Positions 1-8,428 of a DNA stretch of 64,000 bases are shown piece after piece. The position numbers and the translations under genes were made by a program. The DNA comes from an uncultured bacterium (lineage in GTDB: Bacteria > Planctomycetota > Phycisphaerae > Phycisphaerales > SM1A02), in assembly GCA_903891095.1 (NCBI GenBank), contig CAITDI010000050.1, forward strand, positions 20,643 through 84,642. The letters are read 5' to 3'. Under the pieces are notes generated by a model. It was not told the DNA's origin and ran no database searches. It was given only the letters and a program-made list of their open reading frames with translations. Within the stretch, counting starts at the first letter, position 1. Every line of letters starts with the position of its first letter.

Positions 1-1
1 G

Positions 2-169
2 CTCGTCGAGACCTTCGAGGCGGGCATGGCCGAGGACGACCTGCTGATCGCGGAAGTCAACTTCCTCAGCCGCCGATCGGTCTCGTCGATCACGGGCGAC
101 GATGTGCCGATTCCGGCGCAGCGCTACGCCGGCGCGGGCGCGGGATCGGGATCGGGATCGGGTTCATGA
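2..169 (+). CDS. C-terminal end of an unrecognised protein (partial)
   Basis: The reading frame enters from the left edge and runs 55 codons to a TGA at 167-169. The visible part has an acidic stretch (AEDDLLIAEVNFL), then RRSVSSITGDDVPIPAQRY, and ends in a low-complexity Gly/Ala/Ser tail (GAGAGSGSGSGS) encoded by a hexanucleotide repeat. I do not recognise the family. Its stop codon overlaps the ribD start (ATGA), so the two genes are probably co-transcribed and translationally coupled. The same codon bias as the genes downstream supports it being real coding sequence. Confidence 0.6.
   Translation, partial: LVETFEAGMAEDDLLIAEVNFLSRRSVSSITGDDVPIPAQRYAGAGAGSGSGSGS
141..164 (+). repeat. CGGGAT hexanucleotide tandem repeat
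   Basis: Three perfect CGGGAT units at 141-158 are followed by a degenerate fourth unit, ending just before the ribD ATG at 166. The repeat encodes the Gly-Ser tail of the upstream gene and places G-rich sequence where a ribosome binding site would lie. Confidence 0.75.
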
Positions 170-1278
170 CCGCGCAGCGGGCGGGGCTCGATCGCGTGCG
201 CATCGCTGCGCTGCTCGACCGCGCGGTGCGCGTCGCGGCGCGAGGTCATGGCGGCGCCGAGCCGAACCCGATGGTCGGATGCGTGATCGCGGCGGCGGAT
301 GGCACGCAGATCGCCGAGGGTTTTCACGCGCGCTGCGGCGGGCCGCACGCCGAGATCGAGGCGCTGCGTGCCGCGGGAACGCGTGCGCGCGGTGCGATCG
401 CGATCGTGACGCTCGAGCCATGCGCGCACAAAGGACGGACGGGGCCCTGCGCCGACGCGCTGATCGAGGCTGGCGTCGCGCGCGTGTACTACGCGGTGCG
501 CGATCCGAATCCGCTCGCCTGCGGCGGCGCGCAGCGGTTGATCGAGGCGGGGATTCCCGCGGAGCACGTTCCGCACGCGGGCGCCGATGAACTCGCGCGG
601 CCGTTCATCAAGCGCGTGACGACGCGGCTCCCGTGGGTGAGCGCGAAGTGGGCGCAGTCGATCGACGGCGCGGTCGCGCTCGGCAACGGCGACAGCAAGT
701 GGCTCTCGTGCGGACGCAGCCGCCGCATGGTGCATCGAGAGCGCGGACGCGTCGACGCGATCCTCACCGGCATCGGCACCGTGCTCGAGGACGATCCGCT
801 CCTCACGCCGCGCGACGTGCGCGTGCAGCGCGTGCCGCAGCGCGTGGTGTTCGACCCCGAGGCGCAGACGCCGCTCGACGCGAAGCTCATCCGCGACGGC
901 AGCGCGCCGACGACGATCCTCGTGCGCGCGTCGCGCGACGCCGCGACCGAGCGGCGCATGGCGGCACTGCGGGGGCGGGGCGTGCACTTCATCGAACTGG
1001 GCGGGAACGACGCGATCCAGCCCGCGCTTGCCGAGCTCGCGCGCGCGGGCGTCGCGACGGTGCTCGTCGAATCAGGCGGCGGATTGATCGGACGGCTGCT
1101 GCGCGAGCGCATGCTCGACGAGGCGTGGGTGTTCGTCGCCCCGCTGCTCGTCGCGGACGATGCGGCGCAGCGGGCCGCGCGCGGATTCGACCGACAGGTG
1201 CTGGCGGATGTCGCGCGGGCCCGACTGGTCGGCGTGCGACGTCGTGGCGCGGATGCGCTGCTGCAGTACCGGTTCTAG
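166..1278 (+). CDS. ribD: Riboflavin biosynthesis deaminase/reductase RibD
   Basis: RibD is a bifunctional cytoplasmic enzyme. It deaminates diaminohydroxyphosphoribosylaminopyrimidine and then reduces the ribose side chain, the second and third steps of riboflavin synthesis. The 370-residue length is normal. The N-terminal zinc deaminase domain has PNPMVG, the HAE motif (His61, Glu63) and TLEPCAHKGRTGPC, with Cys86 and Cys95 as the other zinc ligands. The C-terminal reductase domain shows AKWAQSIDGAVA, GIGTVLEDDPLLTPR and the VLVESGGGLIG nucleotide-binding segment. The ATG overlaps the stop of the preceding gene. No other rib genes are in the window, so this is not part of a full rib operon here. 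No FMN riboswitch is visible. Confidence 0.97.
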   Translation: MTAQRAGLDRVRIAALLDRAVRVAARGHGGAEPNPMVGCVIAAADGTQIAEGFHARCGGPHAEIEALRAAGTRARGAIAIVTLEPCAHKGRTGPCADALIEAGVARVYYAVRDPNPLACGGAQRLIEAGIPAEHVPHAGADELARPFIKRVTTRLPWVSAKWAQSIDGAVALGNGDSKWLSCGRSRRMVHRERGRVDAILTGIGTVLEDDPLLTPRDVRVQRVPQRVVFDPEAQTPLDAKLIRDGSAPTTILVRASRDAATERRMAALRGRGVHFIELGGNDAIQPALAELARAGVATVLVESGGGLIGRLLRERMLDEAWVFVAPLLVADDAAQRAARGFDRQVLADVARARLVGVRRRGADALLQYRF

Positions 1279-1342
1279 TGGACGCTCGGCTTCACGCGAC
1301 GGTTCAGCGCGAGACCTCTGCGCAAGGCGTCAATGCAAGACC

Positions 1343-2731
1343 TCAATGTTTGGGCAGGAACCCAAGTTCCTCCGCCGTGATCGGGAGCTCGATCGCTCCG
1401 TGCACGCGGAGCACGCCGTCGCCGTTCTCGAGGAGAAGCTTCGAGTCGCTCGCGCGGCGCGCGATGCGCACCGTGTCGATCGGCTCGTTGGCGAATCCGA
1501 GCAGCGTGACCGTCGCGATCGACTGATCCGCGGGGAACGGCGCGATGTCGACGCTGCCCGCGCGGGTCTCGAGCAACGCGGTGAGCAGGCCGTCGACGGC
1601 CTTGGTCTCGACGCTGCCGGCGACGGCTTCGGCGGTGCCGCCCTGCTCGGATCGCGTCGCAGTCCAGCGGTCGACCTCGCGGCGGAGCGAGATGCGCTTG
1701 GTGCCCGCCGCGATCTCGATGCCGCCGATGTCGCGCGCGCGCACGCCGCTGGCGACGGCGTCGATCAGGCGCTCCACGCGGGGAATGATCGGCGCGAGCA
1801 CCGCGGCAGGCAGCCGCACCACCGTGCTCGTGCCTTCGATCATGCCGAAACGGTCCTGCGCGCCGATCGAGACGGCGTCGCCGATGAGCAGCGTCTGCTT
1901 CTTGCCGCCAGCTTCGACCTCGAGCCGAGCCATCGCGGGTGAGAGGCCGTACGCGGAGAGCTCGACGGGGTTGTCGGCGACGAAGCCAGAGCTCTTCGCG
2001 CGGCGCAGCGCGTCGACGAGCTCCTCGCATTGCGCGCGGTCGGCGCGGGACTTGACGGGCGACTCGAGGCGGAACGGCCCGCGCCCCTGCCGCGCGACGA
2101 CGAGCTCGTTCGAGCCAGAGCTCAGCGCGATGCGATCGACGACCTCACCGAGATCGACGAAGACCTCGCGGCGGCGGTACTCCTTCGGGTCGCGCTCGAC
2201 CGCGAACTCGTGCAGCGCGGAGTCGATCACGTGATAGCTGCCGGTCGGACCCGAGCCGGACACGCGCGCATACGCGCGGCCGGCAAGCGTGCGGCGGCCG
2301 AGGTCGATCGTGAGCTCGCGCGGCGAGGCGCCGGCGGAAGCTTCTTCCTTGAGCACGATGCGCGCGGTCGGCGGCACAAGGCCCGCATCGGAGAGCGACT
2401 TGGCTTCGCCACCAGGCTGCGCGGCGGCATCGACCACGCGCACGGACTCGACCTTCAGGAGCCTCGTCGCGAGCTGCCGCATGCTCCAGCCGTCGACGGC
2501 CGCGAGCACGGGCTTGGTCTGCCACCACGAGGTGCCACGGCGCTCGAAGCTGTAGTGAACGCCGTCGCGATCGAGCTCGATCGACGCGAGGCGCTCGGGA
2601 TCGATCGCGTCGCGCGCGACCAGCGGTGCGCGCGTCGAGGCCGCGGCCTTGGGCGCGTCGCTGAAACGCACGGCAACAAGGCCGAGCGCACCCGCGATCG
2701 CAAACGCGATGACGACTCTCCACCACTTCAT
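1343..2731 (-). CDS. DUF4340 domain-containing membrane-anchored protein
   Basis: This 462-residue protein begins MKWWRVVIAF and has one N-terminal membrane segment (about residues 5-23), so it is probably anchored in the inner membrane with the rest periplasmic. The body has alternating beta-rich segments such as LTIDLGRRTLAGRAYARV, LLIGDAVSIGAQDRFGM and VRLPAAVLAPIIPRVERLID. These match the DUF4340 family as I know it, which usually sits next to Gld-type ABC transporter genes. That is the context here: its ATG overlaps the stop of the fused GldF-GldG gene by ATGA. An upstream extension of the frame exists but lies inside that gene and is rejected. The biochemical role is unknown; an accessory function for the exporter is inferred. 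Confidence 0.85.
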   Translation of the reverse strand: MKWWRVVIAFAIAGALGLVAVRFSDAPKAAASTRAPLVARDAIDPERLASIELDRDGVHYSFERRGTSWWQTKPVLAAVDGWSMRQLATRLLKVESVRVVDAAAQPGGEAKSLSDAGLVPPTARIVLKEEASAGASPRELTIDLGRRTLAGRAYARVSGSGPTGSYHVIDSALHEFAVERDPKEYRRREVFVDLGEVVDRIALSSGSNELVVARQGRGPFRLESPVKSRADRAQCEELVDALRRAKSSGFVADNPVELSAYGLSPAMARLEVEAGGKKQTLLIGDAVSIGAQDRFGMIEGTSTVVRLPAAVLAPIIPRVERLIDAVASGVRARDIGGIEIAAGTKRISLRREVDRWTATRSEQGGTAEAVAGSVETKAVDGLLTALLETRAGSVDIAPFPADQSIATVTLLGFANEPIDTVRIARRASDSKLLLENGDGVLRVHGAIELPITAEELGFLPKH

Positions 2732-5520
2732 GCGCGACGCCTCCTGCGACCGACGATCACGGCGCCGAGCACCATCGGGCCAAGCGCGAGCGCGCCGCCC
2801 ATGCCGACGGTCCACGCCTGACGGGCGCCGGTGGTGAGATCCTCGATGCGCGGAACCTCGCGTCCGCTGAGGCCTGCGTCGAGCAGGTCGCCGCGGCCGG
2901 AGAGCCATGCGACCATCGAGAGGAGCAGTTCGCGATTGCCGGGATTGACGAGCGCGGTGCGTCCGCCGCCCAGGCTGTCGGAGAGATCCGCGACGCCCGT
3001 GAGAAGCCACGGTCCGCTCGCGACCATCGCCGCGCGCTGCGATCCGCCTGGAATCTTGCGTTCCGCGATCACCGCGACAGGCAGCGCGGACCCGAGCGAC
3101 TTGCCTGCGGGAACCTCGCGCACGCCGTCGCCGTCACCGCGCCAATCGTCGGCGAGCCAGCGCGCGGGCGTCGGCTCGATCTCGACGACGGTCTCGACGG
3201 TCGCACCTTCGGGCATCGGATCCTTGGTGCGGATCCGCATCGGCTGGTTCATGAGGATCGCGCGGCCACGGAGGCGCGCGCTGAGCGGCGACTTGGCGGG
3301 CACGCGTTCGACGAGCTGCCACGGGCGCACTTCCGGCGTGCCGTCGTCCTTGGCGATGAGCTCGAGCACGATCTTGCCGCCGTCGGCCTCCACGCCGAAG
3401 GGCGCGAGCACCTGCTGCCACGGATCGGGCTGGCCGAGCACCGACAACATGCTGCGACCCGCGGTGACAAGCACGGGCTCGCCGTCGGAGACGAGGCGAT
3501 TGGTCTCGTCGACGAGGAGCTTCTCCTCGCGCGAGAGATCGAGCTGCGCGCGGCGCAGCGCGGGAATCACGATGAACACCTGCGGCCTGCCCTGCGCCTT
3601 GGCGGGCTTGTCGCCGCGACCGGGCGTCCACTCGCGCACGCCAAAGCCCGCGCTCTTGAGCGCGTCGGCGACTGCGGTGAGATCGTTGTGATCCTGCTTC
3701 GCACGCAGCAGCGAGTCGCGCTCGCAGTGCACGAACACGACCTCGGGCATCGTGCCCGACGCGATGCTGCGGATCGCACCCGAGAGCACTTCCTCGCCGC
3801 GGAAGCTCCAGCTGTAGCTCACGCGATCCGCGCCCTCAGCCGCGACATTGCGCGGGAAGATGCGCCACGCGGGAATCACCGCGAGTCGGCCGCCGCCGGC
3901 GACGACCGCGGCCTCGCCGGAGACGAGTTCGCGGCCAAGCGAGTCGATCTCGAGCGCAGGCAGCGCCTCGAGCTCCTGGCGCGCGGACTGCATGACGGTC
4001 GCGAGCTCCTCGTACTTGGCGATGCGCGAGCCGAGCACATTGCGGAGCGCCTGCGGAAGCGTCGCCTGCCCGCGCCACTCGGTGAACAGCGACGCGGCCG
4101 ACGCGAGCTGGTCGCCCCACACGCGGAAACCCTGCGCGAGCGCGCTGCGTGCGCCTTCGTAGTCGGGGAGCGGGCGCGTCGCGCTCGTCTTCGAGAGCTC
4201 GACCACGCGCTGCTTGAACTGCTCGCCGTCGGTGGCGATCTGCGCGAACATCGCGGCGAGCTGCTCGATGGTGCGGCGGACCTGGCTGTCGGCGGGAAGC
4301 TGCTGCGCCGCGGCGCGGAGTCCCGCGGGCTGCGATGCGCTCTCCGCGCGGAAGCTCTCGTAGACCGACACGCCGCGCGCGATGCACTGCTCGCTCTTGG
4401 CGAGATCACCCGCGCGTCCGGCGACGAGCGTGGCGAGAGCTTCCTCGAACGCACCGCTCGACGCGGGATCGGACGGATCGATGCGCCGCGCGTCGACCTT
4501 CGGGTTCGCGTCGCGGAAGCGCTCGAGGACCTCGTCGATCTGACGAAGCACCGCGGGGTCGGCCTGCGCGGAGTCGACGAAGAGCAGCACCTGCCACGGA
4601 CCGTCGAGCTTGCGAAGGAGCTCCGTCGTGGACGGCGCGAGGCTGTAGGCGCGCGTCTTGGTCGCATCGAGCTCTACGCGGAGCTTCGGCTGCGAGAAGA
4701 GCGCGACGGCCGCGATCGCGACCGCGCACGCACCGACGACAAACAGACCGCGTTCGGCGAGTCCCGCTGCGCGACCAAGCGCCCGCGGCGCAGTGCGCTC
4801 GCGCACGCGCTCGAGCGAGACCATCGCGAATGCAAGCGACGCGCCCGCAATCGCCACGAAGTACGCAATTGCGCCGGTGTCGAACAGTCCGAGCGCAAAG
4901 CCCTCGAGACGACGGATCGGATCGCACGCGGCCGCAAGCGGCGCGTACTCGACGGGCAGCACGCTCACGACGATGCGCGAGCCCGCGACCAATCCAAGCC
5001 AGAGGAAGAACGCGCCGAGGAAGGCCACGGCCTGACTCGACGTGCAGCTCGAGACCGCGATGCCCATCGCGCTCGCCGCGAAACCCGCGAGGAACAGGCC
5101 GAGCAGTCCGCAGCCGATCTCGCCGTAGTCGGGCGCGGCATAGAACTCGAGCGGAATCGCCAGCAACGCGAGCGGCACGAGCGTGGTCGCGAGGATCGCC
5201 GCGCAGGCGAGCGCCTTGCCCGCCACCATCTCGAAGGTCGAGAGCGGGCTCGCGAACATCGTCTCCCACGTCTTGAGCCGGAACTCCTCGCTGAACGTGC
5301 GCATCGAGATCGCAGGCGCCGCGGCAAGCAGCGCCCACCCGCAGGCGAGGACGACGTTGCGCAGCGTCGCAGGGTGCGACTCGCTGAAGGTCCCGCTGAA
5401 GAACGCAGAGGCCGACACGATGCCGAAGATCGCGAGCACGATCCAGCCGGTGGGCGCGACGAACGCGCTGCGCCACTCGCGGCGCGCAACGGACAGGATG
5501 CGGTGAAGGCGGTCGCTCAT
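2728..5520 (-). CDS. Fused ABC-2 permease / GldG-like protein
   Basis: The predicted protein has 930 residues. The first part (about 1-245) is an ABC-2-type permease like GldF, with six hydrophobic segments and the family motif RTFSEEFRLKTWETM after the second segment. A further membrane segment near residues 260-280 leads into a GldG-like region, marked by ATKTRAYSLAPSTTELLRKL and a long periplasmic alpha/beta portion (VFIVIPALRRAQLDLSREE). The last hydrophobic segment is at the C-terminus before GRRRRRA. In Bacteroidetes, GldF and GldG are separate proteins; here they are one chain. It overlaps the ATPase gene upstream and the DUF4340 gene downstream, so the three are coupled. The substrate is unknown; export to the envelope is likely, and gliding cannot be assumed. 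Confidence 0.9.
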   Translation of the reverse strand: MSDRLHRILSVARREWRSAFVAPTGWIVLAIFGIVSASAFFSGTFSESHPATLRNVVLACGWALLAAAPAISMRTFSEEFRLKTWETMFASPLSTFEMVAGKALACAAILATTLVPLALLAIPLEFYAAPDYGEIGCGLLGLFLAGFAASAMGIAVSSCTSSQAVAFLGAFFLWLGLVAGSRIVVSVLPVEYAPLAAACDPIRRLEGFALGLFDTGAIAYFVAIAGASLAFAMVSLERVRERTAPRALGRAAGLAERGLFVVGACAVAIAAVALFSQPKLRVELDATKTRAYSLAPSTTELLRKLDGPWQVLLFVDSAQADPAVLRQIDEVLERFRDANPKVDARRIDPSDPASSGAFEEALATLVAGRAGDLAKSEQCIARGVSVYESFRAESASQPAGLRAAAQQLPADSQVRRTIEQLAAMFAQIATDGEQFKQRVVELSKTSATRPLPDYEGARSALAQGFRVWGDQLASAASLFTEWRGQATLPQALRNVLGSRIAKYEELATVMQSARQELEALPALEIDSLGRELVSGEAAVVAGGGRLAVIPAWRIFPRNVAAEGADRVSYSWSFRGEEVLSGAIRSIASGTMPEVVFVHCERDSLLRAKQDHNDLTAVADALKSAGFGVREWTPGRGDKPAKAQGRPQVFIVIPALRRAQLDLSREEKLLVDETNRLVSDGEPVLVTAGRSMLSVLGQPDPWQQVLAPFGVEADGGKIVLELIAKDDGTPEVRPWQLVERVPAKSPLSARLRGRAILMNQPMRIRTKDPMPEGATVETVVEIEPTPARWLADDWRGDGDGVREVPAGKSLGSALPVAVIAERKIPGGSQRAAMVASGPWLLTGVADLSDSLGGGRTALVNPGNRELLLSMVAWLSGRGDLLDAGLSGREVPRIEDLTTGARQAWTVGMGGALALGPMVLGAVIVGRRRRRA

Positions 5521-6572
5521 CGCGCGAGCTCCCTTGCGTCGTGGCTGGCGTCGCGGCTCGCCTCGTGACTCGCCTCGTGAATCAGCGACACAAACACCTG
5601 CTCAAGGCTGCGCTCGACGCAGCCGAGCGCGCGCATCGCCACGCGCTCGCGCACGAGGATGCGCGCAAGCGACTCACGCGGATCAGATCCGCCGATGCCG
5701 TTGAATTCCGTTCGAACCCAGCCGTCCGCAGTCGGCGACTCGCGAAGCTCGCGGCAGCTCGACGCGACATCCGCAAGTTGAGCGAAGCTCCGGTCCGTCT
5801 CGGCGAAATACGCGCCTGCGCCCGCGGAAGCTCCGTTTACGCCACCATGTACACCGCCATGCCCGCCGCCATGTCCACGCGCGCGGAACTTCTCCATCGG
5901 CTCGTGCGCGACCACGCGGCCCTGCGCGATCACCATGAGCTCGGAGCAGACGCTCTCGACCTCCGCGAGCAGATGCGACGAGAACAGCACGAGCTTCGTC
6001 TCGCCGAGCTCGCGCACGAGCTCGCGGAACGCAAGCGTCTGTCCCGGATCGAGTCCGACCGAAGGTTCGTCGAGGATCACCACGCGCGGGTCGCCCAGCA
6101 ACGTCGCGGCGAGGCCGACGCGCTGCTGCATGCCCTTCGAGAGCGCGCCGCACAGGCGCTCGGAGAATCGCGCGACATCGCAGCGGGCCATCGCAGCGTC
6201 GATCGCCGCGCGGACAGCCCGCCTCGGGATGCACAGAAGTCCCGCGCGGTAGACGAGATACTCGCGCACCGTGAGCTCGGGATAGAGCGGCGCGGATTCG
6301 GGGAGGTACCCCACCCGCGCGCGCACGCCGGCAGGATCGCGCTCCGCCGACACGCCAGCGACAAGAAGCTCGCCCGAGTCCGGCGCGATCACTCCCGCGA
6401 CCATGCGGATGGTCGTGGTCTTGCCAGCGCCGTTTGGTCCGAGCAAGCCGCACACGCCGCGCGAGGGCAGCGCGAAGGAAGCATCCCGCACCGCGATCGC
6501 GAGTCCGAACCGCTTGGTGAGGTTGCACGCGACCACGCCGATGTCCGCGGGCACCGCGACGTCATCCGACAT
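5517..6572 (-). CDS. ABC transporter ATP-binding protein (GldA/CcmA type)
   Basis: A cytoplasmic ATPase that should power the adjacent permease. In its 351 residues the Walker A motif is GPNGAGKT at about 45-52, the signature is LSKGMQQRVGLAATLLGDP, and Walker B is VVILDEPSVGLDP followed by the switch histidine in LFSSHLLAEVES. After the ATPase core there is an odd Gly/His-rich stretch (GHGGGHGGVHGGVNG) before a C-terminal domain. The gene heads a coupled cassette, and its stop overlaps the start of the permease gene. A GAGG sequence about 9 nt before the ATG can serve as ribosome binding site. The promoter must lie in the short divergent gap before the gene at 6728. Confidence 0.93.
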   Translation of the reverse strand: MSDDVAVPADIGVVACNLTKRFGLAIAVRDASFALPSRGVCGLLGPNGAGKTTTIRMVAGVIAPDSGELLVAGVSAERDPAGVRARVGYLPESAPLYPELTVREYLVYRAGLLCIPRRAVRAAIDAAMARCDVARFSERLCGALSKGMQQRVGLAATLLGDPRVVILDEPSVGLDPGQTLAFRELVRELGETKLVLFSSHLLAEVESVCSELMVIAQGRVVAHEPMEKFRARGHGGGHGGVHGGVNGASAGAGAYFAETDRSFAQLADVASSCRELRESPTADGWVRTEFNGIGGSDPRESLARILVRERVAMRALGCVERSLEQVFVSLIHEASHEASRDASHDARELAR

Positions 6573-6697
6573 GATGCGCGCCTCGGTTGCTCTGGTTGGT
6601 TTCGATCGCTTGGCTCCCGTTTCGACTCACGCGGCGGAGTGTATCGACGCACCGCGATTCGCGGCTTGCTTGCAGCCCAAACCACTACCTCGATGGC

Positions 6698-6703
6698 TAC
6701 ACT
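6698..6703 (+). promoter_or_regulatory. Candidate -10 element TACACT
   Basis: TACACT lies 24 nt before the ATG at 6728 in the divergent gap 6573-6727. It fits the TAnnnT -10 form seen before many genes in this window. No convincing -35 element is visible. Confidence 0.35.
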
Positions 6704-6727
6704 CCCCCCGAGCACGGACGCCCCATC

Positions 6728-8392
6728 ATGTCGCACGACGAATCACACCAGTCGGAAAGCGGACAACCGAAGCCCGGTCCCGGATCAAGCTCCGGCAGCT
6801 TCGCCTACGAGCTCCGAGGCACACGCCCTCTCGACGACGCCGAGCGCGCAGCTCTTGCGCGTTTCGCGGTGACCGAGCTCGCGATCCGCGAGGCAGCTCC
6901 CGACCGCGCCGCACGCGCGCTCGAGCTCCTCGGCGAAGGCGTCGGCGTCGTGGAAGCATCCGGCGAGATCGTCTGGCTCAACCAAGGCCTTGCCCGGCAA
7001 GCTCCCGAGACGATGCGTCGGTTTGCCGACTGCTGCGTCGACGCCATCGCCGCGTGGCGGCGTTCGCGGGCGACCGCGGGCACGCTTCGATCGAGCTTCC
7101 GCGCGGGCGGATCCTGGTACGAGACCGTCGTGACGCCCCTGCGCCGCAACGGCGCCACCGAAGGCCCCGTCGACAGCGCGGTCGCCCTGCTCGTCGACGC
7201 AACCGCGACCCGCCGCATGCAGGACCGGCTCGACGCGATCGATCAGGCTGGATCCGAGCTCCTTCGCTTCGACGCCGAGTCGATCCGCACCATGAACGCG
7301 CCCGAGCGCCTCCGCGCCCTTGAAGGACGCGTCGTGGCCGCGACCCGCAGCGTGCTCGGATTCGACCACTTCGAGTACCGCCTGACCGACCGGCGCACCG
7401 ACCAGCTCGAGCTCGTGTTCTGCAGCGGGCTGGTTCCGCTCGGGATCGGCGAGCGCATCTTCGCGCGCGCCGAGGGCAACGGCCTTTGCGGCGTGGTCGC
7501 CGCGACCGGCAACAGCGTGCTCTGCGCCGACACGGCGTCGGATGCCCGCTATCTGCACGGACTTCCCGGCGCGCGCAGCTCGCTCACCGTGCCGCTGCGG
7601 CTCTACGACCGCGTGGTCGGCGTGATGAACGTCGAGAGCACGGAGCCCGACTTCTTCGACGACGAGGACCGGATCGGCGCGGAGCTCCTCGGCCGTTACG
7701 TCGCGCTGTCGCTCAACATCCTCGACATGCTCGTCGCCGAGCGCTGCGAGACCAACCGGACGCTCCTCGGCAACATCGCCCGCGAGTCGGCGACGTCGCT
7801 CGAGCAGATCGCCAACGACGCACGCGCGCTCCTCGCGCGCACCGGCGACGGCGAGGCGCACGCGATGGCATCGCGGCTGATCGAGAACGTCGCGAAGGTC
7901 GACGCGCTTCTCCGCACCACCGCGAGCGCGCCGGGCGGCGTGCTCGGTGCGGACGACTTCCTGCGCGAAGGCGTGCGCGATCCCGTGTTCGGCGGTCGCG
8001 TGGTCGCCGTCGCCGACGACGAGGCCGCGATCCGCGGCACCGTCCGCGCCGTGCTCGAGCAGCAAGGCTGCTCCGTGGACGAGTTCGCCGACGGCGCCAC
8101 CGCGATCAAGGCCGTGCGCGAGCGCGCGGCATCCGGCCGCGCCTACGACCTCGTGATCTCCGACGTGCGCATGCCCGACGCGAACGGCTACGAGGTGTTC
8201 CGCGCGACCAAGGACTCGAACAGCGCGACGCCGGTCATCCTGATGACGGCGTTCGGCTACGACCCGAACCACTCGATCGTGCGCTCGAGCCAGGAAGGCC
8301 TGCATTGCTTCCTGTTCAAGCCGTTCCAGGTGTCGCAGCTGCTCGAGGAGTCGCGCAAGGCGCTCACCGAGCAGCAGCCGCAAGGCGGCTGA
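6728..8392 (+). CDS. PAS-GAF-receiver signalling protein
   Basis: This 554-residue cytoplasmic protein has three recognisable parts. A PAS-like segment (GVGVVEASGEIVWLNQGLARQ, about residues 75-95) is followed by a GAF domain (about 200-345, with LGFDHFEYRL and LTVPLRLYDRVVGVMNVEST). A C-terminal receiver domain spans about 425-545. The receiver has the acidic pocket (ADDE), the phospho-acceptor Asp in LVISDVRMPDANGYEVF, the Thr of ILMTAFG and the Lys of FLFKPF. Between GAF and receiver there is a helical linker but no histidine kinase catalytic domain, and there is no output domain. I chose the ATG at 6728 because upstream codons do not look coding. The partner kinase is not in the window. 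Confidence 0.88.
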   Translation: MSHDESHQSESGQPKPGPGSSSGSFAYELRGTRPLDDAERAALARFAVTELAIREAAPDRAARALELLGEGVGVVEASGEIVWLNQGLARQAPETMRRFADCCVDAIAAWRRSRATAGTLRSSFRAGGSWYETVVTPLRRNGATEGPVDSAVALLVDATATRRMQDRLDAIDQAGSELLRFDAESIRTMNAPERLRALEGRVVAATRSVLGFDHFEYRLTDRRTDQLELVFCSGLVPLGIGERIFARAEGNGLCGVVAATGNSVLCADTASDARYLHGLPGARSSLTVPLRLYDRVVGVMNVESTEPDFFDDEDRIGAELLGRYVALSLNILDMLVAERCETNRTLLGNIARESATSLEQIANDARALLARTGDGEAHAMASRLIENVAKVDALLRTTASAPGGVLGADDFLREGVRDPVFGGRVVAVADDEAAIRGTVRAVLEQQGCSVDEFADGATAIKAVRERAASGRAYDLVISDVRMPDANGYEVFRATKDSNSATPVILMTAFGYDPNHSIVRSSQEGLHCFLFKPFQVSQLLEESRKALTEQQPQGG

Positions 8393-8428
8393 CCGCGCGA
8401 GAACGCGGCGACGACACGCTCCCCTGCG

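Noticed and set aside
2732..3010. N-terminal extension of the DUF4340 protein
   Set aside because: It lies inside the fused GldF-GldG gene in another frame. The coupled ATG at 2731 gives a normal membrane-anchored N-terminus.
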